Below are positions 19,493 to 29,937 of a DNA stretch of 64,000 nucleotides, in pieces. Within the stretch, counting starts at the first letter, position 1. Every line of letters starts with the position of its first letter. The DNA is from Lysinibacillus fusiformis. Lineage in GTDB: Bacteria > Bacillota > Bacilli > Bacillales_A > Planococcaceae. Made by a program: the position numbers and the translations under genes. Below the pieces are notes generated by a model. The model was not told the DNA's origin, made no database searches, and saw only the letters and a program-made list of their open reading frames with translations. The stretch lies in assembly GCF_002845985.1 (NCBI RefSeq), contig NZ_PDFK01000002.1:310001-374000 (forward strand), in the 5' to 3' direction.

Positions 19493-21817
19493 CTAAAAAC
19501 CTCCGTCCAGTGCATAGGCTAATACTTCATCAGCCGACGACACTAGTTTAAATGTTAGTTGCTCACGCACACTGTCAGGAATATCTTCTATGTCACGTTC
19601 ATTATCTTTTGGACAAATAATCGTTGTTAAGCCTGCACGGTGAGCACTTAATGTTTTTTCTTTTAGACCGCCAATTGGCAATACACGACCGCGTAACGTA
19701 ATTTCACCAGTCATACCTACCTCACGGCGAATCGGACGATGTAGAATCGCTGAGACAATAGCTGTTGCCATTGTAATACCAGCGGATGGTCCATCTTTTG
19801 GTACAGCCCCTTCTGGCACATGGATATGAATATCATGATTATCAAAATATTCTGCATCCACATTAAGTTGTTCCATTTTCGTACGAACATAGGATAATGC
19901 TGTCTGAGCAGATTCCTTCATGACTTCACCAAGTTTACCAGTTAGCTGTAACTTCCCTTTACCTGGTGTTAAGGATACTTCAATTTGAAGTGTATCTCCA
20001 CCGACTGTTGTATAAGCAAGCCCTGTAGCGACTCCCACTTGATTTTCCTTTTCAGCCTGTCCATAACGGAAGCGATGTTTACCAAGTAATTCTTGTACAG
20101 ACTTTGAGCTAACTGTTACTCGTTTTTTCTCACCAGATACAATTACTTTGGCAATTTTACGACAAAGTGTAGCAATTTGCCGTTCTAAACCACGAACCCC
20201 TGCCTCACGTGTATAATAACGTATAATGTCGAGGACTGCTTCATCTTTCATTACCACTTGTGTTTTTTTCAAGCCATGTTCTTTAAGTTGCTTTGGTATT
20301 AAGTGGTTTTTCGTTATTTGGGCTTTTTCAATTTCTGTATAACCCGCAATAGAAATCACTTCCATACGATCTAACAATGGTCCTGGAATACTGCTTAAAT
20401 CATTGGCTGTTGCAATAAATAATACATTCGATAAATCATACGGTTCCTCAATATAATGATCACTAAATGTATTGTTTTGCGCAGGATCTAAAACCTCTAG
20501 CATTGCCGCTGCTGGGTCACCTCTAAAATCATTCGACATTTTATCAATTTCATCCAATAAAAATACCGGATTAATGGTACCCGCTTTTTTCATTCCTTGA
20601 ATGATACGTCCTGGCATTGCGCCTACATACGTTCGTCGATGTCCACGAATTTCAGATTCATCACGCACGCCACCTAATGAAATACGAATAAACTTACGAT
20701 CTAAGCTCTCCGCAATAGAGCGAGCTAACGATGTTTTCCCCACACCTGGTGGTCCTGCCAAGCATAAAATAGGTCCTCTAAGCGAATTTTTCAGCTGACG
20801 CACAGCTAAATACTCCAAAACTCGTTCTTTGACTTTTTCTAATCCATCATGATCTCGATTTAAAATATTCTCAGCATGGGCAATATTCATGCGATCTTCT
20901 GTTGAATTTGTCCATGGTAATGAGATGAGCCAATCGATGTAATTGCGAATAACGCCGCTTTCTGCACTGGCACTTGGTATTTTTTCATATCGATCTAATT
21001 CTTTCAGTGCCGCCTCTTTTGTTGACTCTGGCATACCCGCTTCGTCAATACGCTTACGCAATTCCGCTACTTCTCCAGTCTTCCCTTCGCGGTCTCCCAG
21101 CTCTGTTTGAATAGCTTTCATTTGCTCTCGCAAATAATATTCCTTCTGCGTACGCTCCATTGATTGCTTTACTTTGGAATTAATTTTCTTTTCTAAATCT
21201 AACACTTCTTGTTCATCGTGCAAACGAATAATTAAGTGATCTAATCGTTTTTTAACATTCAGCATTTCCAATACTTCTTGCTTATCCGCAATCTTAAATG
21301 GTAAATGAGAAGCAATGATATCTGCTAAACGGCCAGGCTCTTCAATATCTGTTACAGTGTTGATGGTTTCAGTCGTAATCTTATTGGAGGATTTTGCATA
21401 TTTTTCAAAATACGTCATTAAGGTACGCATCAATGCCTGCGTTTCGACATCTTTATCTATTGACTCCTCTTTTACGTCAACATCCACAACAGTATACTTC
21501 TCTAACGCACGGTAGTTATTCCAGGTAGCACGCGATACCCCTTCTACTAGTATACGCAATGTGCCATTTGGTAATTTTAGCATTTGTTTAACAAAAGCCA
21601 TCGTACCAACTGCATACAAATCTTGCTCTTCTGGCTGTTCATCGTGCATTTCTTTTTGTGTCACCAATAAAATCATTTGGTCCTCTAACATCGCCTGCTC
21701 TAGCGCCGCTACAGAACGATTTCTACCCACATCAATATGTAACACCATCGATGGGTATACTAAAAGTCCACGTAAAGGCAATAATGGTACATTTGTTGTT
21801 TTTTGTATTGTCACCAT
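19493..21817 (-). CDS. lonA: ATP-dependent protease LonA
   Basis: A 774-residue AAA+ serine protease that degrades damaged and regulatory proteins. The N-terminal substrate domain begins [16 protein letters not shown], Walker A is GPPGVGKTS, Walker B is FLLDEID, and the Ser-Lys dyad is seen in [11 protein letters not shown] (Ser) and [14 protein letters not shown] (Lys). The start at ATG 21817 gives exactly the B. subtilis LonA length and has GGAGGTGA 8 nt upstream; the frame stays open to 21892 but lacks a site. I found no CtsR box in the short upstream region. It is coupled to engB downstream. Confidence 0.97.
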   Translation of the reverse strand: MVTIQKTTNVPLLPLRGLLVYPSMVLHIDVGRNRSVAALEQAMLEDQMILLVTQKEMHDEQPEEQDLYAVGTMAFVKQMLKLPNGTLRILVEGVSRATWNNYRALEKYTVVDVDVKEESIDKDVETQALMRTLMTYFEKYAKSSNKITTETINTVTDIEEPGRLADIIASHLPFKIADKQEVLEMLNVKKRLDHLIIRLHDEQEVLDLEKKINSKVKQSMERTQKEYYLREQMKAIQTELGDREGKTGEVAELRKRIDEAGMPESTKEAALKELDRYEKIPSASAESGVIRNYIDWLISLPWTNSTEDRMNIAHAENILNRDHDGLEKVKERVLEYLAVRQLKNSLRGPILCLAGPPGVGKTSLARSIAESLDRKFIRISLGGVRDESEIRGHRRTYVGAMPGRIIQGMKKAGTINPVFLLDEIDKMSNDFRGDPAAAMLEVLDPAQNNTFSDHYIEEPYDLSNVLFIATANDLSSIPGPLLDRMEVISIAGYTEIEKAQITKNHLIPKQLKEHGLKKTQVVMKDEAVLDIIRYYTREAGVRGLERQIATLCRKIAKVIVSGEKKRVTVSSKSVQELLGKHRFRYGQAEKENQVGVATGLAYTTVGGDTLQIEVSLTPGKGKLQLTGKLGEVMKESAQTALSYVRTKMEQLNVDAEYFDNHDIHIHVPEGAVPKDGPSAGITMATAIVSAILHRPIRREVGMTGEITLRGRVLPIGGLKEKTLSAHRAGLTTIICPKDNERDIEDIPDSVREQLTFKLVSSADEVLAYALDGGF

Positions 21818-21959
21818 GCGGGCATTCACCTCCGTCAAAATTTTCATGTTCACATCCCGCGCTACTAGTATGTGTTTAAAAAGTTGATTCACACTAGTTA
21901 TTGAAGCGAGCCAAAAATTTCTTCAAGTTACAGCTGGCTTTATGTAGGAATGAATAAAA

Positions 21960-22004
21960 AGCTGACTGTCGATATGTGCGAATATTGCACAATCGAAGTC
22001 AGCT
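21960..22004 (-). terminator. Terminator of clpX
   Basis: An imperfect stem of about 14 bp (21960-21973 with 21992-22004) lies 44 nt past clpX, with a T-run on the minus strand (complement of 21955-21960). It separates clpX from lonA, so lonA should have its own promoter in 21818-21955. Confidence 0.8.
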
Positions 22005-22047
22005 AATTACTCTCTATCTCACAACGGTAGACAGCCACATCTATTCG

Positions 22048-23319
22048 TTATGCTGAAGTTTTAGTGTCGCTACCTTCATCGAGTTCAGTGCCATCTTCAA
22101 GAAGCAATTTCGGTTTTTCTTTATCCGTAATTGTTTTTGCTGTAATGATACATTTTTTTACGTCTTCACGGGAAGGCAATTCGTACATTACATCAAGCAT
22201 TGTTGACTCAATAATTGAACGAAGACCACGCGCACCTGTTTTACGCTCAATCGCTTCCTTCGCAATTGCCACAAGAGCCCCTTCATCAAATTCAAGCTCA
22301 ACACCATCTATTTCAAGCATTTTTTGATACTGCTTAGCTAGTGCATTTTTTGGCTCCGTTAAAATTTGTACAAGTGCAGCTTCATTTAATTGCTCTAGAC
22401 TCGCAAGTACAGGTAATCGACCAATGAACTCTGGTATTAGACCAAATTTCAGTAGATCCTCAGGAATCAGCTTGGACATGATAGAACCTTCATCAACTTC
22501 TACTTTATTCGGATCTGAACCGAACCCAATTACTTTTTCCCCTTGTCGGCGTTTAATGATAGTTTCAATACCATCAAATGCACCACCAACAATGAAAAGA
22601 ATATTGGTTGTATCAATTTGTAAAAACTCTTGATGAGGGTGTTTTCGTCCTCCTTGTGGTGGAACACTTGCAACTGTTCCTTCTAAAATTTTAAGGAGTG
22701 CCTGCTGAACACCTTCGCCAGAAACATCTCGTGTAATCGATGGGTTTTCTGACTTTCGTGCAACTTTATCGATTTCATCAATATAGATAATCCCTTTTTC
22801 AGCGCGCTCGATATCATAATCTGCTGATTGGATTAACTTTAATAAAATATTTTCTACGTCCTCACCGACATAACCTGCTTCAGTTAGTGAGGTAGCATCC
22901 GCAATTGCGAATGGAACATTTAATATACGTGCTAACGTTTGAGCTAATAAAGTTTTACCGCTACCAGTTGGGCCGATTAACACAATGTTCGATTTTGCTA
23001 ATTCAACATCATCAATTTTACTGTTCGTATTGATGCGTTTATAGTGATTGTAAACTGCGACTGCCAATGCTTTTTTAGCACGCTCTTGTCCAATTACATA
23101 CTCATCTAGAATCGTTAAGATCTCTTTCGGTTTTGGGATATCTTGGAATTCGATTTCCTCTTCTACACCTAGTTCCTCTACAACGATTTCGGAACAAAGC
23201 TCGATACATTCATCACAAATATAAACACCTGGACCTGCAACTAATTTACGTACTTGTTCCTGTGGTTTTCCACAGAATGAGCATTTTAAATTGCCTTTTT
23301 CATCATTAAATTTGAACAA
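22048..23319 (-). CDS. clpX: ATP-dependent Clp protease ATP-binding subunit ClpX
   Basis: A 423-residue AAA+ unfoldase that feeds substrates to ClpP. The N-terminal zinc-binding domain has C13, C16, C35 and C38 (CSFC and CDEC). Walker A is [12 protein letters not shown], Walker B is IIYIDEIDK, and the IGF loop for docking ClpP is seen in EKVIGFGSD. Length matches the family (about 420). It lies between tig and lonA as in B. subtilis (no lonB here), transcribed from its own leader. Confidence 0.97.
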   Translation of the reverse strand: MFKFNDEKGNLKCSFCGKPQEQVRKLVAGPGVYICDECIELCSEIVVEELGVEEEIEFQDIPKPKEILTILDEYVIGQERAKKALAVAVYNHYKRINTNSKIDDVELAKSNIVLIGPTGSGKTLLAQTLARILNVPFAIADATSLTEAGYVGEDVENILLKLIQSADYDIERAEKGIIYIDEIDKVARKSENPSITRDVSGEGVQQALLKILEGTVASVPPQGGRKHPHQEFLQIDTTNILFIVGGAFDGIETIIKRRQGEKVIGFGSDPNKVEVDEGSIMSKLIPEDLLKFGLIPEFIGRLPVLASLEQLNEAALVQILTEPKNALAKQYQKMLEIDGVELEFDEGALVAIAKEAIERKTGARGLRSIIESTMLDVMYELPSREDVKKCIITAKTITDKEKPKLLLEDGTELDEGSDTKTSA

Positions 23320-24000
23320 TATGTTTCACCCCTATTCAAGCAACAATCTTACAAGATTATTGAACCTTTATCAAATAAATTGTCTGCATCATTTACTGCT
23401 CGGCGTTCCTGCCTACATAGATTATAACGCATCGTCATGTACTTTACTTCATTTGTCTCCTGAAGCACTGTAGAAACCTGTTACCTTTGCCACCTTACGC
23501 GCTATAAAGTTACGGCTCTTCACTCCAGTTATACAAAAGAATAACTGATCTCTATTTATAAATCTACTACATGCATGGACCGAGGGCTTTTTTCATTCAA
23601 AAAAATAAGTCATGTTAATAAGATCTATCTGAATGAAGTTAAATTTAGCATCGTATCAATTTCGCCTTGACGCAAGGTCATCTAAATTTTAAATTGTGCT
23701 AGCACCTTTAATTTCTCGAAACCTGTCAATGGCTCTATCTTCATTCAGTGATTGGACACACACTACAAAGTCTATATAGAATACAACACTCCCCTAAAAA
23801 GAAGAGGTCTTTTGTACTGATCTATACTTTCAGTACAAACATCTGCTGAATGAAAATAAAAACTAAAACAATACTATGTATAAGTGAAGTAAAAAGAGAA
23901 CTAAACTTTAAGGGGACTGATTTTAAGAGTTTATGTGATAAAACAAGGCACGGATTAATGCCGTACCTTGTTTTTTTTAACTATCTAATTACACAAAAAC
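23320..24000. other. 680-bp gap between tig and clpX
   Basis: At the tig end it holds the tig terminator (23944-23970), and at the clpX end a -10-like TATAAT on the minus strand (23426-23421), roughly 100 nt before the clpX start. A short inverted repeat (ttgtactga/tcagtacaa) lies near 23811-23837. I see no credible gene on either strand. The gap is unusually long for this pair. Confidence 0.5.
23944..23970 (-). terminator. Terminator of tig
   Basis: A 10-bp stem (23944-23953 with 23961-23970) pairs fully on the minus strand with one G-U wobble and is followed by TTTT. It lies 30 nt past the tig stop. Confidence 0.75.
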
Positions 24001-25290
24001 CTATTCAGTAATTTTAGCGTTTTCTACTAAAAATTCTACTGTTTTTTGGATTTTGATGTCGTTTTCAAGTACTGCTGTTCCACCTAAAGCACCTGTGATT
24101 TGATCTTTTGTCATGTTGAATTGAGCAGCCATTTTTTCTAATTCTGCTTCAATATCAGCTTCAGTTGCCTCAATTTTTTCAGCTTCAGCAATCGCTTCAA
24201 GTGTTAATGATACACGTACACGGCTTTCTGCTTCTTCTTTCATTTGGCCACGTAGATCTTCTTCTGATTGACCAGAGAATTGATAGTAAAGATCTAAGTT
24301 CATACCTTGCGTTTGTAAGCGTTGACCGAACTCTTGTAACATACGATCAGTTTCAGAGTTGATCATACCTGCTGGTACTTCAAATTCAGCATTTTCAGCA
24401 GCTTTTTCTACTAGCTCATCACGAAGAGCTGCATCTGATTCTGCTACTTTTTGCTCTGCAGTTTGTTCTTTGATTTTAGCGCGTAAAGCTTCTACACCTT
24501 CCACTTCTGGATCAATTTCTTTTGCAAATTCATCATTTAACTCTGGAAGAACTTTTGTTTTAACTTCTTTCACAGTTACTTTGAACGTAGCTTCTTTACC
24601 AGCTAATTCAGCTGCATGGTATTCTTCTGGGAATGTCACAACAACATCTTTAGATTCGCCAGCTTTTACACCTACTAATTGCTCTTCAAACCCAGGAATG
24701 AATGAACCTGAACCGATTTCTAGTGGATAGTCTTCACCTTTACCACCTTCAAAAGCTTCTCCACCTACGAAACCTTCGAAGTCGATTACAGCTGTATCAC
24801 CATCTACGATTGCTTCGTCTTCTTTAATTTCTAGCTCAGCTTTACGAGCTAGTTGTTCTTGAATTTGAGCATCCACTTCTTCATCTGTTACTTCTACTGG
24901 AAGTTTAGATACTTCTAGACCCTTGTAGTCACCAAGCTTTGGTTCTGGTTTCACTGTTACTTGTGCAGTGAAAGTGAAGTCTTGGCCATGTACAAAGTTT
25001 TCTGTACCAGAGATTTCTGGGTAATCAACTGGCATAATTCCAGCATCATCAATTGCTTTTGCATAAGAATCAGGAACGATGATTTCTAATGCATCTTGGT
25101 ATAGAGATTCGATACCAAAACGTTGTTCAAACATTTTACGAGGCATTTTACCTTTACGGAAACCTGGTACGTTAATTTGTTTTACAACTTTTTTGAACGC
25201 TTGGTCCATTGCTGCATCTACTTCTACAGCAGGTACTTCGATTGTAAGAGTACCGATATTACCTTCTTGTTTTTCCCATTTTGCTGACAT
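24001..25290 (-). CDS. tig: Trigger factor, ribosome-associated chaperone and prolyl isomerase
   Basis: A 429-residue chaperone that binds at the ribosome exit tunnel and folds nascent chains. The ribosome-binding signature is in the N-domain, [19 protein letters not shown] (about 43-61). The FKBP-type PPIase domain (about 160-245) contains [20 protein letters not shown], and the C-terminal helical arms follow. Length matches the family (about 430). It is a single gene with its own terminator, upstream of clpX. Confidence 0.97.
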   Translation of the reverse strand: MSAKWEKQEGNIGTLTIEVPAVEVDAAMDQAFKKVVKQINVPGFRKGKMPRKMFEQRFGIESLYQDALEIIVPDSYAKAIDDAGIMPVDYPEISGTENFVHGQDFTFTAQVTVKPEPKLGDYKGLEVSKLPVEVTDEEVDAQIQEQLARKAELEIKEDEAIVDGDTAVIDFEGFVGGEAFEGGKGEDYPLEIGSGSFIPGFEEQLVGVKAGESKDVVVTFPEEYHAAELAGKEATFKVTVKEVKTKVLPELNDEFAKEIDPEVEGVEALRAKIKEQTAEQKVAESDAALRDELVEKAAENAEFEVPAGMINSETDRMLQEFGQRLQTQGMNLDLYYQFSGQSEEDLRGQMKEEAESRVRVSLTLEAIAEAEKIEATEADIEAELEKMAAQFNMTKDQITGALGGTAVLENDIKIQKTVEFLVENAKITE

Positions 25291-25408
25291 GTATAAATAC
25301 CTCCAAATAAATAATCAAGTTTAGATGTTAGACAATTCATTCGTAACTACGATTTTGACAACCATTTTAGTATAACATAGATGAGTATAGTTTCAACTTA
25401 TTTCATAC

Positions 25409-26392
25409 CTAATGTAGTTCTGTTAGCTTTTCTAACATTTGTAAAAAGTCGATGAGTTCATAGTCCATTTCCTGCACATTACCTAGCATCGCTGAGACAA
25501 AATCAATATAACTATAGGCAACATCATCGGCTTCGAATGGATGCCATTCAAACGGATACGTTACAATAGCATGTTTCGCCATTAAATATTGTACCATTTC
25601 TAATGTCGTTGGGTCTTGTTCTAGCTTCTTTTCTATTATGTTTTTTATCTCGCCATACTGTGGTAGCTGGTTAGGTAATACTAACTGAGCAGGATTAACG
25701 TTTTTGGTTTGCTTAAATTTGGCTATGGTAACGTCAATGGCTACTTCTTGTTCCACTAATAAAATTAATGCCAAGCTCTGGACAAAAGGATGAATCGTTG
25801 AACATTCAATAATCGCTTTTAGTGCCGTTTTTAATTGTCTTGCATTTGTATCCATCAGACGATGTAAACGAATGGATTGTTCATTTGGAGTAAGGGCACA
25901 AAATTTCTCCAGCTCATATTCCTGTTCCTCTATTAAAAGCTGAGCATTTTCTCTTTTTTCTAGATTTTTAGACACTTCTCTATTTAAACTCTTCAATCGT
26001 TCAAATTTCTCCACTTGATCATGAGGTAATACATTTTCTTCAAGAAGCGTCGTAATTAATGTCTCAACCTGATGGTATTCTTTCAACTGCATACATATTG
26101 TAATGTACAATTCCATCACTTCCACATAAAGTGTCGTTCCCATCGTAAATAACTGTTCACAAACACCTTTTGCTTTGTCATAATCTTTTAATTCGTATAA
26201 AGCAAAGGCATATGCACTGAGTGCAAATTCATCTCCCACTTCATAGACAAATGCCTTTTCAAAACTGGCTACCGCTTTTTCATATTGATAATTCTCAGCA
26301 AACATATGCCCTTCACGTAGTAACGTTTGGACAGTGCCAGGAAAAACAACAATATTGTCATGTTTAAGAACATGACGCTTTCGTTTTGTCAT
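25409..26392 (-). CDS. YsoA-like TPR repeat protein
   Basis: A 327-residue cytoplasmic protein with TPR-type helical repeats near the N-terminus (LLREGHMFAENYQYEKAVASFEKAF, then EFALSAYAFALYELKDYDKAK), a long helical middle (about 150-175, Glu/Lys-rich, likely coiled coil) and a helical C-terminal half. Its place beside tig matches ysoA of B. subtilis, a TPR protein of unknown role. I place the start at the ATG 26392, which has AGAGGTGAG upstream; the frame extends to 26422 without a site. Partner proteins are unknown. Confidence 0.75.
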   Translation of the reverse strand: MTKRKRHVLKHDNIVVFPGTVQTLLREGHMFAENYQYEKAVASFEKAFVYEVGDEFALSAYAFALYELKDYDKAKGVCEQLFTMGTTLYVEVMELYITICMQLKEYHQVETLITTLLEENVLPHDQVEKFERLKSLNREVSKNLEKRENAQLLIEEQEYELEKFCALTPNEQSIRLHRLMDTNARQLKTALKAIIECSTIHPFVQSLALILLVEQEVAIDVTIAKFKQTKNVNPAQLVLPNQLPQYGEIKNIIEKKLEQDPTTLEMVQYLMAKHAIVTYPFEWHPFEADDVAYSYIDFVSAMLGNVQEMDYELIDFLQMLEKLTELH

Positions 26393-26608
26393 TTTTCTCA
26401 CCTCTTTATTTCTATTTTTCATTTCGGTTATTTACTAAAAAATCCACAAGTTTCTTATTTTTAACAAAAAAATCATTGCTTTACATTCATATTTTGTAAT
26501 AAATTGTATTATAATTAGAATAATCTAAAATTTATTACAAATTGCGGACGCTCTTTATTAATGTCTGCTACTTCAAGAAAATCAAGTTCTTAATAAGGAG
26601 TGGAATCC

Positions 26609-27073
26609 ATGCAATTACTAGATACAATCACAGAATTTGATCATTGTATCTCATCTGCATTTGAGGCATTATCAATTAAAGTCATTTCATTTTCTACAGC
26701 GGACGGACCTTTTCAAGATAAGCCGATAGAATTTGAATTTTTAACACGCACCAAAATTGACGTCTATACGCAAGAAGCCTGCACCTATATTTTACGTATT
26801 CAAGGGTGTATTCCTGGTTCTATTGCACTTGGTCATCAAAATGAATCACTTGCCATTATTCCTCAAAAAGTAAACATTGAATGTAATTACAAGCTGTTAC
26901 ATGTTGATAAAAAAGATATGCAGCAAATTTTACAACATCCTGAGCCAAATCATCATTACAGTGAATGGCTTATTGATGCGATCAAAAATACCCACATTCT
27001 TGTCGAGTTAAAAACAAATCAGCACACCCTTATTGAATGGCCCATCGGCATAAAAGCGGCAATCATCGTCTAA
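26609..27073 (+). CDS. Hypothetical protein
   Basis: A 154-residue protein of mixed alpha/beta pattern with no signal peptide or membrane segment, rich in beta-strand-like stretches (IEFEFLTRTKIDVYTQEACTY then LRIQGCIPGSIALGHQ). The ATG at 26609 has AAGGAG 8 nt upstream. It is a stand-alone gene divergent from the ysoA-like gene, ending with a clear terminator at 27082-27105. I do not recognise the family and cannot suggest a function. Confidence 0.7.
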   Translation: MQLLDTITEFDHCISSAFEALSIKVISFSTADGPFQDKPIEFEFLTRTKIDVYTQEACTYILRIQGCIPGSIALGHQNESLAIIPQKVNIECNYKLLHVDKKDMQQILQHPEPNHHYSEWLIDAIKNTHILVELKTNQHTLIEWPIGIKAAIIV

Positions 27074-27081
27074 CTAGACTA

Positions 27082-27105
27082 AGACATACTTAAATAGGTA
27101 TGTCT
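27082..27105 (+). terminator. Terminator of the hypothetical gene at 26609
   Basis: A perfect 8-bp stem (agacatac 27082-27089 with gtatgtct 27098-27105) is followed by a seven-T run, 9 nt past the stop. Confidence 0.85.
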
Positions 27106-27314
27106 TTTTTTATTGTTCACATTTAAGCTTTACCATTTTGTAGCGTTTCTATCATAACAACTTTCTATAGTTTCTGGAAATAATATTGTAAAAGTTATAT
27201 TGGTAATTAGCCACGTATCCTTTCTTCATATAATGAAGGTTTCAAATCGCTCCATTCGAAATAAAAAAGGCTATAATATATAGTACAAAAATGATGATGG
27301 GGGCTTTCTCAAAT

Positions 27315-28157
27315 ATGAACATTAAAGAAACATTACAGTCTTTTTCTACAATGACACTTTCTGAACGACAGGCATTTATGCTACAGCATAGTGATTGGTT
27401 ATTACAAGAAATGTTAGCTCATATCGGCTCAGTTGATGCAGAATTACGCGACCACCTAATTTATCGGACTTTCATCGAATTACTAAGTGACAATTTATTA
27501 ACTCCCCAACAACTACACTATTTATTTGAAACAGCAATTAGCGAGGATTTCTTATATTTACATATTGGTGAAAAAGCTACAGATAGCGTCTTTACTCGTT
27601 CATTTTCTGCTTTACTTGTAGCAGGGCTTCTTGCAAAGGATGCTGAATTATTAGTTTTAAACGATGATGACTTACACATTTTCTTTCAAAAAATCGGACG
27701 CTATCTATTATTGGAGCAAGATATAAGAGGTTATGTACAGGATAAAGGATGGGCACATAGCATTGCACACGGGGCTGACTTAGCTGCAACGACCATTAAA
27801 CATCCAAAATTCGATTTACAATACGCACCATCAATCTTACACGCATTAAAGCTTGTAACTTGGAAGGACAATGTCTATATCAATGATGAAGAGGAGCGCT
27901 TAATCAACATAGTTGACGCACTATTACAACAAAATTATTCCGAAGAAGCACTAATAGAGTTTGTAGAGCAGGCTTTTGATAGATTTGAAATGCATTTAAT
28001 GACACAAGGTTATAATAATTCCTTCTTTAGTGGGCGCACCTGTACCTTAAACTTTATGAAAACATTGTATTTTTCGTTGAAAATGAATAATAAAGCACAT
28101 CAACTGCAAAACACGATTTATGGGCAAGTTTCTAAATGGCTAAAGCTCGGGGATTGA
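27315..28157 (+). CDS. DUF2785 family protein
   Basis: A 280-residue, almost entirely helical cytoplasmic protein matching the DUF2785 family pattern: the centre reads GYVQDKGWAHSIAHGADLAA followed by the helix HPKFDLQYAPSILHALKLV. The conserved KGWxHxxAHGAD motif suggests a His/Asp-based binding site, but the function is unknown. A -10 TATAAT lies at 27272-27277. I prefer the ATG at 27315 with a GGGGG site 11 nt upstream; an ATG at 27291 in the same frame is possible. It ends at a terminator (28226-28253). Confidence 0.8.
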   Translation: MNIKETLQSFSTMTLSERQAFMLQHSDWLLQEMLAHIGSVDAELRDHLIYRTFIELLSDNLLTPQQLHYLFETAISEDFLYLHIGEKATDSVFTRSFSALLVAGLLAKDAELLVLNDDDLHIFFQKIGRYLLLEQDIRGYVQDKGWAHSIAHGADLAATTIKHPKFDLQYAPSILHALKLVTWKDNVYINDEEERLINIVDALLQQNYSEEALIEFVEQAFDRFEMHLMTQGYNNSFFSGRTCTLNFMKTLYFSLKMNNKAHQLQNTIYGQVSKWLKLGD

Positions 28158-28225
28158 CAGTCAACTTCAAAAATGCTGATTTACTACATTTCCTTCTCCA
28201 TAACTTAAAAATTTTCTAAAACACC

Positions 28226-28253
28226 AGCAAACTAGGACAAGTCTTAGTTTGCT
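28226..28253 (+). terminator. Terminator of the DUF2785 gene
   Basis: A 9-bp stem (agcaaacta 28226-28234 with tagtttgct 28245-28253) is followed by TTTTTT, about 70 nt past the stop. Confidence 0.8.
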
Positions 28254-28987
28254 TTTTTACTTTTCAGACAGAATAAACAAAGTAAAAAATTGGATATTAA
28301 AGAAAAGCAATAATTATATTAACATAATTAATAACCTCCTCCAATTATTCCCTTATTGCAAATTCCTTACATTGAAAATTCATCCTATAGTTTCCACACA
28401 ACGCTATTGCGTGTACTCCTTTTTTTAAAAAAAGGCAAACAAAAAGTGTTGTAATGACTTATTAGGCGTTGATTTTATTACAAAACAGCGTCCAAAATGT
28501 GAAATGCTATTTTTCACAAAAAATTTTATTTACTTAGGTAAACATGAGGAATCCAGTATTTTCAACGTTTACACAGTGTTTATTAATAAAAACCTATAAA
28601 TACCAATACTAAAATAACGATTTTCGTTCAAAAAATGTTCAAATTCGGTGTCGTCTTACTATCATTTTCATAACAAAATTATGTTTTTTCTTAAAAACAG
28701 GGCGTATAATCCAATGTGCAAACAACGACAAAATGTGACAATCGTAGTCAGGCAAGTACGTCTTTAGAAACGATTGCACATCGCTTTGATTTTGCTAACG
28801 CTTGCATCACATCAATCAACACTAGATTTTATGTTTCATATTGAACCATGCCATTGTAAATTCTTACGTTGTTGATTGATACCCCAAGATAAAAGAGGTG
28901 ACCTCAGTATCTACTATTTGTAAATGTGAGACTGACAAAAAACACATGAATTTTATGAATAGCCGTTCTTATAGAAAGGAGTCAAAC
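28254..28987 (+). promoter_or_regulatory. Long upstream region of the qox operon
   Basis: About 730 bp lie before qoxA without a gene I can support. A -10 TATAAT sits at 28705-28710, about 280 nt from the qoxA start. An inverted repeat TGTGAA-N9-TTCACA at 28498-28518 lies about 190 bp upstream of that -10; its half-sites resemble those of redox regulators (Rex/Fnr type), but the 9-nt spacing fits neither consensus exactly. The 28720-28890 leader is unusually long and could be regulatory. Confidence 0.45.
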
Positions 28988-29881
28988 ATGAAGAAAAAAT
29001 TAAGTTTAATGTTTGTAGCATTGAGTGCGCTTGCTCTTCTTGCTGGTTGTGAACCATTAACAGTGTTCAACCCAAAAGGACCTAATGCCGAAACATTATC
29101 AAACACAATTATCTTATCCATTATTACAATGGCCTTTATATTACTAGTCGTGTATGTGCTTTTAGCCTTTATGCTAACAAAATATCGCGCATCAAAAGCA
29201 TCTGCAGATTATGAGCCTCCTCATGAAGAGGGCAGCCATCTTCTTGAAATTACATGGACAGTAATTCCAATTATTATCGTAGCTTTCTTAGCTGTTGTTA
29301 CAGTAAGAACAACATCTACAGTAGAAGCTCAACCCGCGGGTTATGACGATAAGGAGCCTTTAGTTATTTATGCATCATCATCAAACTGGAAATGGCACTT
29401 CAGTTATCCTGAAGAAGGTGTTGAAACAGTTAACTATGTAAACATTCCAGTGGATCGTCCAATCGAGTTTAAGCTTTATTCATTTGGTCCAATTACAAGT
29501 TTCTGGATTCCTCAATTAGCAGGTCAAAAATATGCCATGAGTGATATGTTAACAACGATTCACTTGGCTGCAGATGAAGTTGGTTCATTTATGGGACGTA
29601 ACTCTAACTTTAATGGTCGTGGCTTTGCAGAAATGGAATTTGAAGCACAAACTATGACACAAAAAGATTTCGATCAATGGGTTGCTGATGTCAAAGCAAA
29701 AGAAGCACCATTAACTGAAGAAAAATTTGATGAGCTATTAGAGGCAGAGCATGTTGGTCGCCAAAGCTTCTCATCTACACACTTAGACTTCAGACCAGCT
29801 CCAATGGAACATGGTAAACACATGAATATGGATGACATGGATCATGAGGATATGTCTGAAGAACATTCAGGACATCACTAA
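28988..29881 (+). CDS. qoxA: Cytochrome aa3 quinol oxidase subunit II
   Basis: A 297-residue lipoprotein subunit of the aa3-type menaquinol oxidase. The signal peptide ends in the lipobox LLAGC (Cys21). Two membrane helices (about 40-63 and 83-106) precede the extracellular cupredoxin domain ([11 protein letters not shown]..., [18 protein letters not shown]). The CuA ligands of cytochrome c oxidases are absent, as expected for a quinol oxidase. The tail is rich in His, Met and Asp. The ATG at 28988 has AAAGGAG 6 nt upstream; the frame extends upstream to 28898 without a site. First gene of qoxABCD. Confidence 0.95.
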   Translation: MKKKLSLMFVALSALALLAGCEPLTVFNPKGPNAETLSNTIILSIITMAFILLVVYVLLAFMLTKYRASKASADYEPPHEEGSHLLEITWTVIPIIIVAFLAVVTVRTTSTVEAQPAGYDDKEPLVIYASSSNWKWHFSYPEEGVETVNYVNIPVDRPIEFKLYSFGPITSFWIPQLAGQKYAMSDMLTTIHLAADEVGSFMGRNSNFNGRGFAEMEFEAQTMTQKDFDQWVADVKAKEAPLTEEKFDELLEAEHVGRQSFSSTHLDFRPAPMEHGKHMNMDDMDHEDMSEEHSGHH

Positions 29882-29937
29882 TTTTTTATTCGAACGAATA
29901 TTTACATTCATTTTTAATTTTGAAAGGAGCGCATCCA

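Noticed and set aside
21818-21955. CtsR box upstream of lonA
   Set aside because: No tandem heptad (GGTCAAA) pair is present, although B. subtilis lonA is CtsR-regulated.
28498-28518. Canonical Rex operator
   Set aside because: The 9-nt spacer does not fit the Rex consensus (4 nt), so only a generic inverted repeat is claimed.
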